From positions 930,001 to 994,000 of the forward strand of contig NZ_CP139368.1 in assembly GCF_034120055.1 (NCBI RefSeq): a DNA stretch of 64,000 nucleotides. Reading direction: 5' to 3'. The position numbers and the translations under genes are program-made. Shown here in pieces: positions 43,375 to 51,976 of the stretch (position 1 is the first letter of the stretch; every line of letters starts with the position of its first letter). The notes below the pieces were generated by a model. The model saw only the letters and a program-made list of their open reading frames with translations, ran no database searches and was not told the origin of the DNA. The DNA is from Microbacterium rhizosphaerae (lineage in GTDB: Bacteria > Actinomycetota > Actinomycetes > Actinomycetales > Microbacteriaceae).

Positions 43375-43968
43375 ATGAAGATCGAGATCATCGAGCACAC
43401 CCCGCCTTACCGCCTCGGCGTGCTCATCGGCAGCCTGTCCACCGCATCCATCAACCGCCTGCTGGCGAAAGCGCTCGAGAAGCTGGCGCCCGCGGAGTTC
43501 GAGTTCTCCGAGATCGACTACAGCCGGCTCCCGCTCTACAACCGCGATCTGGATGCCGACTACCCTCAGGTCGCGCTCGACTTCAAGGAGTCCGTGCGTC
43601 AGGCCGACGCTCTTCTGTTCGTGACGCCGGAGTACAACCGGTCGATCCCGGGGCCGCTGAAGAACGCGATCGACTGGGGCAGCCGTCCGTGGGGGACGAG
43701 CGTGTGGGCGGACAAGCCGACGGGCGTCATCGGGGCGTCGGGGGGCTCGATCGGCACCGCCGTGGGGCAGCAGACGCTGCGCAGCACCCTCAGCTTCCTC
43801 AACGCCCGCCAGATGACCTCGCCGGAGGCTTACATCCACTTCACGCCGGGTCTCATCGACGCCGACGGCGAGGTGACGGTCGAGAGCACGCGCGAGTTCC
43901 TCACGATGTTCATGGAGCGCTTCGCCGAGTACACGGCCCGGGTGCTGACCGTCATCCCGCGGCCGTGA
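43375..43968 (+). CDS. NADPH-dependent FMN reductase
   Basis: 197 residues, flavodoxin-like. GVLIGSLSTASINRLLAKALEKLAP is the FMN phosphate loop; FVTPEYNRSIPGPLKNAIDWGSRPWG and GASGGSIGTAVGQQTLRSTL are hallmarks of the YieF/ChrR/azoreductase group. It reduces flavins, quinones or chromate-like acceptors. AGGAGG lies six bases before the ATG at 43375. Stand-alone gene. Confidence 0.93.
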   Translation: MKIEIIEHTPPYRLGVLIGSLSTASINRLLAKALEKLAPAEFEFSEIDYSRLPLYNRDLDADYPQVALDFKESVRQADALLFVTPEYNRSIPGPLKNAIDWGSRPWGTSVWADKPTGVIGASGGSIGTAVGQQTLRSTLSFLNARQMTSPEAYIHFTPGLIDADGEVTVESTREFLTMFMERFAEYTARVLTVIPRP

Positions 43969-43973
43969 ACCGC

Positions 43974-44510
43974 CTACGCCGGCTGCTCGACGCTCGCGTC
44001 CCCCGTGTCTGCGGCCGGCTCCGGATCGTACGCCCAGGTGGGGGCGAGAGCGCGCACGCGCGCGCCGCGCCACTGCCACACGCCCCACAGCACCGGCCAG
44101 AGCAGCGGCGCCGTCGGCCCGCCGATGACGAGGCGGTCGCGCCACAGCGTCTTGCCGGGCCGGCCCGCCGCGGGCGAGACGGCCATCTGGTGGTCCCAGA
44201 CGTCGAGGCTCGCCAGCGGGCCGGTGAGCGGAATGCCGCTGTCGCGGAAGATGCGCACGCGGCCGCCGGGCTCCTCGACCGAGCGCTCGCTCACGTGGAT
44301 GAGCTGTCGCCCCATCGGCACCGCACCGAAGGCCGACAGCTGCACCGGCATGTCGTCGCCCGGCGTCCATGACGTCGGCAGGCCGTCCGGCACGATCGGC
44401 GCGACATCCATCACGGGACCGTACAGTTCGGCGACGGCGCGGGGGGAGTGCAGCGCCCGCCAGGCGGCCTCGGGGTCGCAGTCGATCTCGAACTTCAGCA
44501 GGATCCGCAT
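43974..44510 (-). CDS. SRPBCC-like protein of unknown function
   Basis: 178 residues. MRILLKFEIDCDPEAAWRALHSPRAVAELYGPVM resembles the first strand and helices of SRPBCC ligand-binding proteins; SASDVWDHQ-type later strands and ARVRALAPTWAYDPE close the domain. No catalytic motif is recognised. The ATG at 44510 follows GGAG at only three bases; an ATG at 44543 is an alternative start. It converges with the FMN reductase gene, five bases apart. Confidence 0.65.
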   Translation of the reverse strand: MRILLKFEIDCDPEAAWRALHSPRAVAELYGPVMDVAPIVPDGLPTSWTPGDDMPVQLSAFGAVPMGRQLIHVSERSVEEPGGRVRIFRDSGIPLTGPLASLDVWDHQMAVSPAAGRPGKTLWRDRLVIGGPTAPLLWPVLWGVWQWRGARVRALAPTWAYDPEPAADTGDASVEQPA

Positions 44511-44574
44511 GCGCTCCAGTGTCGCACCAGGACCGACCGCCATCCCGCTGCCCGCAACCGCTTACGCTGGCGGG

Positions 44575-45225
44575 ATGCATCCGTTCGACCAGTCCCGCTA
44601 TCAGGTGCGCCTCGAGTGGGGCGCCGAGGGTCTGGCGCGGCTCGCGGCATCCGACATCGTCGTGGTGGTCGACGTGCTCCGCTTCTCGACGACGGTGACG
44701 GATGCGGTGGCCCGCGGCGAGCGGGTCGCACTGGACGACGCGGCGCTCACCGCGTCGGTCAACGGAGCCGCCGTCGCGCAGGCCGCGGCGGAAACGGGTG
44801 CGCTCGTCCTGCTCGGATGCCTGCGCAATGCGGCCGCCGTCGCGCATGCGGTGCTCGCGGAGCAGGTGCGCCGCGGCGACCGCACGAGCGTCGCGGTGAT
44901 CGCCGGCGGCGAGCTGTCGGGAGGGGAGCTGCGTTTCGCCGCCGAGGATCAGCTGGGCGCCGGGGCCGTCGTCGACGCGCTCGCGGCACTCGGTCTCGAC
45001 CACTCCTCGCCGGAGGCTGCGGTGGCATGCGAGGCGTTCCGCGGACTCCGTGGGGCGGCGCGGCACCTCATGACCGCGAGCGGGTCGGGCCAGGAGCTGC
45101 TCGAGCGCGGTCTGCGGGACGAAGTCCTGAACGCGTCGGCGATCGACGCGACCGACGTCGTGCCGGTGCTGCGGGACGGATCGTTCGTCCGCTTCGATAC
45201 CGGGCGACCGGCTAACGGGGCGTGA
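44575..45225 (+). CDS. ComB-like 2-phosphosulfolactate phosphatase family protein
   Basis: 216 residues. IVVVVDVLRFSTTVTDAVARGERVAL is the family signature around the active-site aspartate, followed by LLGCLRNAAAVA, VAVIAGGELSGGELRFAAEDQLGAGAVVDAL and ACEAFRGLRGAARHLMTASGSG. ComB makes sulfolactate in coenzyme M synthesis in archaea; bacterial relatives without that pathway have unknown roles. TACGCT stands six bases before the ATG: predicted leaderless. Its 3' end overlaps the convergent SprT-like gene by 14 bases. Confidence 0.85.
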   Translation: MHPFDQSRYQVRLEWGAEGLARLAASDIVVVVDVLRFSTTVTDAVARGERVALDDAALTASVNGAAVAQAAAETGALVLLGCLRNAAAVAHAVLAEQVRRGDRTSVAVIAGGELSGGELRFAAEDQLGAGAVVDALAALGLDHSSPEAAVACEAFRGLRGAARHLMTASGSGQELLERGLRDEVLNASAIDATDVVPVLRDGSFVRFDTGRPANGA

Positions 45226-45700
45226 GGGCTGCGAGCTTCGTCGCCGCGGTGATCTCGCGGCGCGACCAGTCGAACAGGTAGCGCTCGTCGAACCGCGGAG
45301 CGCACCGCACGCACGACGTGAGCCGCACCGGCTTGCGATGTCGATAGGCGACATGCCCCGCCGGGCACACGCCGACCCAGGGCGCGAGCTCGGTCGCCGT
45401 CTCGCCGCTGTGGGTCGTGCCGCCGACGTAGCCGAGGGAGCGCGCGGTGCGCTTCCAGGCGGGGCCGTGCGCGGCCTTGGGCCCGGCGAGGGCATGGGCC
45501 ACTTCGTGGAGGAGCGTCTGACGGTTGGTCTCGTCGTCGTAGCGCGCTGCCAGGTAGCGGGACACGCTGATGCGCTTCGCCCGGTAGTCGCACAGGCCCG
45601 CGCGGCGCTTGGCGTTGTCGAACGCGAACGACCACGACGCATCCAGGTATCTCGCGATCAGCGCGTCGGCCGTCGCCCGCACTTCCTGAAGATCCGACAT
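45212..45700 (-). CDS. SprT-like zinc metalloprotease domain protein
   Basis: 162 residues. The zinc-protease motif HEVAH lies in TLLHEVAHALAGPKAAHGPAWKRTARSLGY, as in SprT/Spartan domains, and two CxxC-like pairs (VGVCPAGHVAYRHRK and LTSCVRCAP) form a zinc ribbon. YRAKRISVSRYLA precedes the active site as in the family. TAGCCT at 45713-45708 lies seven bases before the ATG: predicted leaderless. The cellular role in bacteria is not established; eukaryotic homologues clear DNA-protein crosslinks. Confidence 0.9.
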   Translation of the reverse strand: MSDLQEVRATADALIARYLDASWSFAFDNAKRRAGLCDYRAKRISVSRYLAARYDDETNRQTLLHEVAHALAGPKAAHGPAWKRTARSLGYVGGTTHSGETATELAPWVGVCPAGHVAYRHRKPVRLTSCVRCAPRFDERYLFDWSRREITAATKLAALTPR

Positions 45701-45730
45701 ATCCGTCAGGCTAGAACGTACCTACGACAA

Positions 45731-46258
45731 TCAGCTCGCGACACTCGTCTCGACGCCGCGCCGGTCGGCGGCGTCGATCGCGAGGAGCGTCGACTCGAGC
45801 TGGTCGTCGGGAGTCCCTGCCTGCTGGCGCAGGAAGAGCGCACGCTTGAAGGCCTTTCGGGCGTCGCCGAAGTCCTCCATGTCGAAATACACGCGGCCGA
45901 GATGCTGCTGCGCGAACGCCGCGACCGCCCACCACTCCTGCCCCTCCGCCTCCTCGGCGACGGTGAGGAGCTCCTGCTCGGCGGCGCCGAACTGCTCGCG
46001 GTACTGCTGGACGGATGCATGCAGGATGCGGGCCCGCAGCAGATCCTTGCGCGTCCCGGCCATGCGCGCCACGCGCACCGACTGCTCCGAGACCTCGAGC
46101 GCCTCCTCGAGCTCGCCGAGCACCTTCAGCAGCCACACGCGCTCGAGCAGGGCCGGGAGGCTGCGCTGGACACCGAGGTCCTCGAGCCGTTCCGCGCAGG
46201 CGCTCTCGTCGACGATCTCGCGCAGGGTCTCGGGGTCGTAGCTGCGGATGAAGTTCAC
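45731..46258 (-). CDS. TPR-repeat protein
   Basis: 175 residues, helical. Two or three tetratricopeptide-like repeats are visible: LPALLERVWLLKVLGELEEALEVSEQSV, AAFAQQHLGRVYFDMEDFGDARKAFKRAL. No signal peptide. The GTG at 46258 is preferred, with AAAGG nine bases upstream, because sequence before it is low-complexity and unlike a protein start. Probably a protein-protein interaction scaffold; partners unknown. Confidence 0.75.
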   Translation of the reverse strand: MNFIRSYDPETLREIVDESACAERLEDLGVQRSLPALLERVWLLKVLGELEEALEVSEQSVRVARMAGTRKDLLRARILHASVQQYREQFGAAEQELLTVAEEAEGQEWWAVAAFAQQHLGRVYFDMEDFGDARKAFKRALFLRQQAGTPDDQLESTLLAIDAADRRGVETSVAS

Positions 46259-46471
46259 CGTCTCATACCTTTCGCACCCGGAACGCAGCCCCGCAGCGCC
46301 GACGCACGGGCGGGAGGCCGTCCCATCTCTTCCCTCATCCAGTGTGCCGTGCGCAACGGCGATCCCCGGTCGGGCACGCCGCTCTCGGGATTCCTCTCCC
46401 CTGTCGTGGCGCTGTCGTCGCGATGTCATCCGCCGTCACGACCCGCACGTGGCGCGAGAAGGATGGGGGGT

Positions 46472-47332
46472 TCAGCGCTCGAAGAGCGACTCCTTTGGCT
46501 TGGGGGAGTCGACGGCCGAGGCATCCGTCACCGGCGGCGCTCCCCGCTCGAACTCGTCGAGTTCCGCGCCCTCCGCCACCTTCGCGGGATGCGGGCCCGC
46601 GGCGAGCAGACGCGGCAGCCACTGCGTGGGCAGGGGAGAGGGGGATGCCGCGATCACGAGGTTGCCGAACCGGCGGCCCTTCAGCACCTGCACCTCGGCC
46701 AGCACGATCGCATGCGGCAGCACGGCCCGGACCGTGGCCACCTGCCCGCGCGCGAACGCCAGGCCCGCGCCGTCGGCGACGTTGACGAGCAGGACTCCGT
46801 CGGGGGCCAGCATCCGCGCCGCCGCCCGGTAGAACTCGACGCTCGTGAGATGCGCGGGAGTCTGCGCGCCGGAGTACACGTCGCTGACCAGAAGGTCGAC
46901 CTGGCCGGTCATCGCGGGCGGCAGCTTGGCGAGCGCGGCACGCGCGTCGCCGATGCGGATGCGGATCGCGGCGCCGCGCGGCAACGGAAGGTGCTCGCGC
47001 ACCAGGTCGATGAGAGCCGGCTCGATCTCGACCACCTGCTGCCGTGAACCGGGCCGCGTCGCCTCGACGTATCGGGGGATCGTCAGGGCGCCCGCGCCCA
47101 GGTGCACGGCCGTGAGCGGCTGACCCGGCAGCTTGAGGCGGTCGATGACGGCGCCCATCCGGGCCACGTACTCGAAGCTCAGGTAGGTCGGATCGTCGGG
47201 GTCGACGTGCGACTGGGGCGTGCCGTCGACCTCGAGCTCGTATCCGCTCGTGTACGGGGCCGGGACGATGCGCGCGATGACGCCGCTCGAGAGCCGTGCG
47301 GACGGCGGCTCGGGGGTGTCTCGGCGGCCCAT
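46472..47332 (-). CDS. Spermidine synthase-like SAM-dependent methyltransferase
   Basis: 286 residues. Residues about 70-200 show the class I methyltransferase fold in spermidine-synthase arrangement: HLGAGALTIPRYV, VVEIEPALIDLVREHLPL, IRIGDARAALAKLPPAM, DLLVSDVYSGAQTPAHLTSVEFYRAAARML. The DxxxD-type aminopropyl-transfer site reads LVSDVY rather than DSTD, so a methyltransferase of unknown substrate is as likely as polyamine synthesis. The C-terminus is acidic and low in structure. TAGCGT at 47345-47340 lies seven bases before the ATG: predicted leaderless. Confidence 0.82.
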   Translation of the reverse strand: MGRRDTPEPPSARLSSGVIARIVPAPYTSGYELEVDGTPQSHVDPDDPTYLSFEYVARMGAVIDRLKLPGQPLTAVHLGAGALTIPRYVEATRPGSRQQVVEIEPALIDLVREHLPLPRGAAIRIRIGDARAALAKLPPAMTGQVDLLVSDVYSGAQTPAHLTSVEFYRAAARMLAPDGVLLVNVADGAGLAFARGQVATVRAVLPHAIVLAEVQVLKGRRFGNLVIAASPSPLPTQWLPRLLAAGPHPAKVAEGAELDEFERGAPPVTDASAVDSPKPKESLFER

Positions 47333-47492
47333 GCCGACCACGCTACCCGCGCCGCGCTGTTCGGCATTCAGGACGAACGGCAAGCCTGCTCGGCCTCGCC
47401 TGCGCAATCGCGCGGATGTTCGGCGCACCGTGGCCGGGATTTCCTGAATAGTGGACGACGCCGGACCGTGACTCCCCGCGTAGCGTGGGGGT

Positions 47493-48248
47493 ATGCGCGC
47501 GATCGACCTCAACGCGGACCTCGGCGAGACGGTGGACGGCGTGCCGACCGGCGACGACGAGGCCATGTTCGCGGTCATCTCGAGCGCCAGCATCGCGTGC
47601 GGCGGGCACGCGGGGGATGCCGCATCGATGTCCGCGGCGGTCGAGCGGGCGTCCCGCACGGGCGTCGCGACGGGCGCGCATCCGTCGTACGTCGACCGCG
47701 CGAACTTCGGGCGGACGGCGATGGATGTCGACGCCGGAACGCTGCACGGCCAGGTCGGCGCGCAGCTGCTCGCGCTGCGGTATGCGGGTGCGGACATCCG
47801 GTTCGTCAAGCCCCACGGCGCGCTGTACCACGCGGCCGGTGCCGACCCGCGGATCGCCCGGGCGGTCGCGCGCGCGGTCGCGGGGCTCGCCGAGGCTCTC
47901 GGGCGGCCGGTTCCGATCCTGGGCCTCGGCCCGGCGATCGAGGCCGCGTCGGCGGAGGCCGGCCTGCCGTTCCATCGCGAGGCCTTCCTCGATCGCGGAT
48001 ACCGCCCGGACGGCACGCTCGTCCCGCGCGGCGAGCCGGGCGACATCCTGCACGACCCGCGGGCGGCGGCCGAACGGGCGGTGCGGCTGGTCGCCGAGGG
48101 CACGGTCGTCGCGGCGGACGGTTCGATCGTGCGGGTGGATGCCGCCTCCCTCTGTCTGCACGGCGACTCGCCGGCCGCGATCGACATGGCCCGCGCCGTG
48201 CGTGCCGCGCTCGACGCCGAGGGCATCGCGGTCGAGGCGCCCTGGTGA
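47493..48248 (+). CDS. pxpA: 5-oxoprolinase subunit A (LamB/YcsF family)
   Basis: 251 residues. IDLNADLGETVDG, SIACGGHAGD, GAHPSYVDRANFGR, FVKPHGALYH and LCLHGDSP are the PxpA metal- and substrate-site motifs. With PxpB and PxpC it hydrolyses 5-oxoproline, a damaged form of glutamine/glutamate, to glutamate with ATP. TAGCGT at 47481-47486 is six bases before the ATG: predicted leaderless. It overlaps the pxpBC gene by four bases (GTGA). Confidence 0.95.
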   Translation: MRAIDLNADLGETVDGVPTGDDEAMFAVISSASIACGGHAGDAASMSAAVERASRTGVATGAHPSYVDRANFGRTAMDVDAGTLHGQVGAQLLALRYAGADIRFVKPHGALYHAAGADPRIARAVARAVAGLAEALGRPVPILGLGPAIEAASAEAGLPFHREAFLDRGYRPDGTLVPRGEPGDILHDPRAAAERAVRLVAEGTVVAADGSIVRVDAASLCLHGDSPAAIDMARAVRAALDAEGIAVEAPW

Positions 48249-49834
48249 GCGTGTCCGGGCTCGTGATCCGCCCGATGGGCGAGGCCGCGCTTCTCGCCGA
48301 GGTCGACTCGCTCGACGCCGTCCTCGCGCTGCACGCCGGGCTCGACGCATCCCGCCCGGACGGCGTGGTCGAGCTCGTGCCGGCTGCTCGCACCGTGCTG
48401 GTCCGGGTGGATCCGGGGCGCCTGCCGCTCGTGACGGCGCGGGCGTGGGTCGAGCGGATAGCGAGGGATGCCGAGGCCCCGGCGGACTCGGCATCCGGGG
48501 AGGTCGTGCTCGACGTCGTCTACGACGGCGCGGATCTCACCGAGACGGCCGCTCTTCTCGGGGCCTCGACGGAAGCGCTGGTCGCCGCGCACACGGGCGC
48601 CCACTGGCGCGTAGCCTTCACCGGTTTTGCGCCCGGCTTCGGTTACCTGGTGAGTCCGGACTGGCCGTACGACGTGCCGCGGCTCGCGTCGCCGCGCTCG
48701 CGCGTCCCGGCCGGGTCGGTGGGTCTCGCGGCGGGGTTCTCGGGCGCATATCCGCGCGAGACGCCAGGTGGATGGCGGCTGGTCGGGCGCAGTGCGGCGC
48801 CCCTGTTCGATCCGACGGCGGATGCCGCATCCTCCGCGCTGCTCGCACCGGGGGCGGGCGTGCGCTTCCGCGCGGTGCGCGAGCTCATCGCGCCGCTTCG
48901 CGACGTCGCGCCACCGCCTCGCGACGTCGCGCCGCCGCCTCGCGAGCCCACCCGGCGGGGCCGCGAACGCGCGGATCGGCGCATCCGCATCATCGATCCC
49001 GCCCTCTTCTCCTCCGTCCAGGACCTCGGTCGACCCGGCCGCGCGGCGCTCGGGGTGGCACGCTCGGGGGCGCTCGACCGCGGCGCGCTGCGCACCGCCA
49101 ACCGCCTGGTCGGCAACCCCGAGGACGCCGCCGGCGTCGAGGTCGCGATCGGCGGCTGGAGCGCCGTCGCCACCGCGGACACCTGGTTCGCCGTCACGGG
49201 AGCGTGGGGCCGGGTCACCCTCGCCGGTCGTCAGCTCGATCTCGATGTCGCCCACCCGTGGCCGGCAGGCGCCGAGCTGCACCTGGACTGGTTCGCCCAC
49301 GGCGCCCGGGCGTACCTCGCGGTCCGCGGAGGCGTCGATGTCCCGCCCGCTGTCGGCTCCCGCAGCACCGACACGATGGCGGGCCTCGGCCCGGCGCGCC
49401 TGCAGCAGGGCGACGAGCTCACGATCGGCCCCGAGCCGCTGAGCCCGATCCCGGCGATCGACCTCGCACCCTGGGGCGCGCCGCCCGACGACCTCGATGT
49501 CCCGCTCGCTCCCGGCTCCCGCGCCGACTGGTTCGCCGCATCCGCCCTCCCGATGCTCTTCGAGTCGACGTGGACGGTCTCGGCGCAGGCCGACCGGGTC
49601 GGCATCCGCCTCGACGGTCCGGAGCTGCCGCGCGCCCGCACCGTCGAGCTGCCGAGCGAGGGCATGGTGCCGGGCGCCCTGCAGGTGCCGCCGAGCGGCC
49701 GGCCGACGATCCTCCTCGCGGACGGACCGGTGACGGGCGGATATCCGGTGATCGCGGTGGTGACCGATGCGGCGCTCGATCTGCTCGGGCAGGCGCGGCC
49801 GGGCACCCGCATCCGCTTCCGCCACGCCCGCTGA
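48245..49834 (+). CDS. pxpBC: Fused 5-oxoprolinase subunits B and C
   Basis: 529 residues. Residues 1-215 are PxpB-like (KipI): VAFTGFAPGFGYLVSPDWPYDVPRLASPRSRVPAGSVGLA and YPRETPGGWRLVGRS. Residues about 245-529 are PxpC-like (KipA/biotin-dependent carboxylase fold): DPALFSSVQDLGRPGRAALGVARSGALDRGALRTANRLVGN and ILLADGPVTGGYPVIAVV. Separate genes in many bacteria, here one chain. The linker (residues about 218-237) has two copies of a 21-bp unit encoding RDVAPPP. It forms the ATP-dependent 5-oxoprolinase with PxpA; translation is coupled by the GTGA overlap. Confidence 0.94.
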   Translation: MSVSGLVIRPMGEAALLAEVDSLDAVLALHAGLDASRPDGVVELVPAARTVLVRVDPGRLPLVTARAWVERIARDAEAPADSASGEVVLDVVYDGADLTETAALLGASTEALVAAHTGAHWRVAFTGFAPGFGYLVSPDWPYDVPRLASPRSRVPAGSVGLAAGFSGAYPRETPGGWRLVGRSAAPLFDPTADAASSALLAPGAGVRFRAVRELIAPLRDVAPPPRDVAPPPREPTRRGRERADRRIRIIDPALFSSVQDLGRPGRAALGVARSGALDRGALRTANRLVGNPEDAAGVEVAIGGWSAVATADTWFAVTGAWGRVTLAGRQLDLDVAHPWPAGAELHLDWFAHGARAYLAVRGGVDVPPAVGSRSTDTMAGLGPARLQQGDELTIGPEPLSPIPAIDLAPWGAPPDDLDVPLAPGSRADWFAASALPMLFESTWTVSAQADRVGIRLDGPELPRARTVELPSEGMVPGALQVPPSGRPTILLADGPVTGGYPVIAVVTDAALDLLGQARPGTRIRFRHAR

Positions 49835-49861
49835 CCGGCACGGGCGCCGCGGTCCCTCCGA

Positions 49862-51286
49862 TCACTCGTCGTGCGCGTCCGCGCTGGCTCGGCGGATCTC
49901 GGCGCGCTGCACGGCGACCGCGTCGGCGTCGGCGGCGCCGAGGGCCCGCTCGTCCGCGCGGTCGACGGCCGACGAGGCCTCCGCGAGCCGCAGAAGCCGC
50001 TGCAGCAGCCGCGCGTGCAGCAGGTGGGCGGCGCTCGTGTCTGCTCCCGACGAGATCGCCGCCGACACGAGCCGTTCGGCGAAGCGGTGGTCGCTCGTCT
50101 CCTCCGCGAGGCAGGCGGAGCGCAGCAGCAGGTCCGGATCGGACGGTCGCCGGGCATCGAGGCGCCACACAGCCACCCGCAGGTCGTCGGCGGGGGACGG
50201 ATTGCGACGGGCGACGACGTCGGCCTGCTGGGCGAGCAGCGACACGTGCCGCGCCCGCGGGATGGTCTCGCGGATCGCGGCGCCGTGCTGGGGGTGCGCG
50301 AGGAACATGCGGATGCGACCGCGCGCCTCCTGCACGCGCACCAGCCCCCGCTGCTCGAGGTCGGCGATCGCTTCGGGAGCACCAGGGCGTGCGAACTCGT
50401 CGAGCGCGAGCGGCTGGCACAACGACAGGCGCTGGACGACGTCCAGCTCCTCGTGCGTCAGTCCGCCCAATCGTCCCCGGATGAGCTCCTTGAGACCGGG
50501 CGAGCCGACCCCCTCGTCCCCGAGCCGCCAGGACCGTGATCCGCGGATGAGGGCGCCCGACGCGCTCGCCGCGATGACCAGCTCCCGGAGGAAGAGGGGG
50601 TTGCCGCCGGAGACCCGATGCAGCTCCGCGACAGCGCCGGCGGCGACCGTCGCACCGAGCACCAGCACGAGCAGCTGCTCCGTCTCGTCGGCGTCGAGCT
50701 CGCGCACCTCGATGCGCACCGCGCTCTCCGCCGTGAGGACGCTCTGCATCCCGTCCGGCTCGGGATCCCCGCGGTCGAGCGTCACGAGTACCTGCAGCCC
50801 GTCCTCCTCGGCCAGCCGGGCGATGAGGGCCACCGAGACCGGATCGGCGGCCGCGGCGTCATCGAGGACGACCAGCAGCCGCCGTCCGTCCCCGATCCGC
50901 CTCAGGGCGCCGCGCGCGGCGGCGAAGAGAGCGTCCCCGTCCTCGGCGCGCACGAGCGGTGCGCTCATCTCGGGCGCGAGTGCGGGCGCGATGGTGGCGA
51001 GGGGCACAGGAGGCAGCGCCGGATTGCCCTCGATCGTGACCGACATCCATCCGTCGTCCTCGAGGGCCTCGACGACCTCCGCGGCGATCCGGCTCCTGCC
51101 CACACCAGAAGCGCCGTGCAGCGCGACCGCGCGGGAGCCGGCGAGGAGGACCGCGAGAATGCGCTCGACGACGGCGGTGCGGCCCACGAGCGGCCACGTG
51201 CCCTCGAGGGCCACCGGATCGGATGAGTCGAAGGCCACGGTTCCCTGTCTCGGCGAGAGGCCCCAGCTCCCTCGCTCTTCCGTCAC
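49862..51286 (-). CDS. STAND/LuxR-type ATPase regulator lacking a C-terminal HTH
   Basis: 474 residues. WPLVGRTAVVERILAVL opens an AAA/STAND domain as in large LuxR (LAL/MalT-like) regulators; the P-loop reads GASGVGRS with R64 in place of the usual lysine, and Walker B is RLLVVLDDAAAAD. SGGNPLFLRELVIA and LIRGRLGGLTHEELDVVQRLSL match the later part of such ATPases. LAL proteins are usually about 900 residues and end in a LuxR HTH; this one stops after about 100 helical residues with no HTH, 27 bases from the pxpBC stop. It may work with a separate DNA-binding partner or be a remnant. A GTG at 51238 behind AGGGA is an alternative start. Confidence 0.7.
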   Translation of the reverse strand: MTEERGSWGLSPRQGTVAFDSSDPVALEGTWPLVGRTAVVERILAVLLAGSRAVALHGASGVGRSRIAAEVVEALEDDGWMSVTIEGNPALPPVPLATIAPALAPEMSAPLVRAEDGDALFAAARGALRRIGDGRRLLVVLDDAAAADPVSVALIARLAEEDGLQVLVTLDRGDPEPDGMQSVLTAESAVRIEVRELDADETEQLLVLVLGATVAAGAVAELHRVSGGNPLFLRELVIAASASGALIRGSRSWRLGDEGVGSPGLKELIRGRLGGLTHEELDVVQRLSLCQPLALDEFARPGAPEAIADLEQRGLVRVQEARGRIRMFLAHPQHGAAIRETIPRARHVSLLAQQADVVARRNPSPADDLRVAVWRLDARRPSDPDLLLRSACLAEETSDHRFAERLVSAAISSGADTSAAHLLHARLLQRLLRLAEASSAVDRADERALGAADADAVAVQRAEIRRASADAHDE

Positions 51287-51429
51287 TGTATTGGTTTCCC
51301 GCCCTCGCGCACAGAGCGCGGCGCCCGTTCGCCGGCGACGCGCTCTCCACCCCTTCTCACGCTGATCTCCACCCGGATCTCCACCCGCCCGGCCCGCGCT
51401 CCTCCCGCCGTCGGATCGATGCTGAGGGC

Positions 51430-51969
51430 ATGGACATCCAGATCATCGGCAACGTGCTCCTCGCCCTCGTCATCCTCGCCGTCGTCGCCTATCGTCAGAC
51501 GACCTGGCGCCCCGCGATCCCCGGTGCTCTGATGCGCGCGCCGCTCATCATGGGCGTCGTGGGCGTCTTCATGCTCGTGCAGCAGCACGCGGTCCTCACC
51601 GGCCTCGATGCGGCCGTTCTCGTCGTGGAGCTCGTCGTCTCGCTCGGGGTCGGAGCGTGGATGGGCGCGATCGCACACTTCCGTCGCGTGCCCGCGGCGG
51701 CGACCGCTCCCGCGCAGTTCGAGACCCGCACCGGATGGTGGGGGCTCGCGCTCTGGCTCGTGGTCATCGCGGTGCGCATCGGGATCGACGTCCTCGCCTC
51801 CGGCCTCGGCGCGCACGCGGCGACGACGACCGGGGTCATCCTCCTTCTCCTCGCGGCGAACCGGGCCGCCCGCGCCGGCATGATCGGCCTCCGCCTCGAC
51901 CGCATGCGCGCCGCCTCGGTCCGTCCCGGGTCGTCGCTGCCCGCCGCGGCGGAACGTGCGGATGCATGA
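51430..51969 (+). CDS. Small integral membrane protein
   Basis: 179 residues with about five membrane segments (IIGNVLLALVILAVVAY, PLIMGVVGVFMLVQ, AVLVVELVVSLGVGAWMGA, WWGLALWLVVIAVRIGIDVLA, TTTGVILLLLAANRAARAG). It resembles small CcdC/DUF1453-type membrane proteins, without certainty. GATGCT six bases before the ATG is a -10-like box. It runs just ahead of the sensor kinase gene, eight bases apart, so it probably shares that operon and could modulate its signal. Confidence 0.75.
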   Translation: MDIQIIGNVLLALVILAVVAYRQTTWRPAIPGALMRAPLIMGVVGVFMLVQQHAVLTGLDAAVLVVELVVSLGVGAWMGAIAHFRRVPAAATAPAQFETRTGWWGLALWLVVIAVRIGIDVLASGLGAHAATTTGVILLLLAANRAARAGMIGLRLDRMRAASVRPGSSLPAAAERADA

Positions 51970-51976
51970 TGGTTCC

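Noticed and set aside
46259..46471. A small gene in the 213-base gap between the methyltransferase and TPR genes
   Set aside because: Short frames lack a ribosome site, a leaderless box or recognisable sequence; I see nothing supportable there.
47366..47449. Inverted ATTCAGGA/TCCTGAAT pair as an operator or element
   Set aside because: The arms are eight bases with 68 bases between them; such pairs arise easily by chance and no further symmetry was seen.
47333..49825. Upstream extension of the methyltransferase on the minus strand
   Set aside because: The extension lies opposite pxpA and pxpBC, is low-complexity, and a leaderless promoter box marks the true start at 47332.
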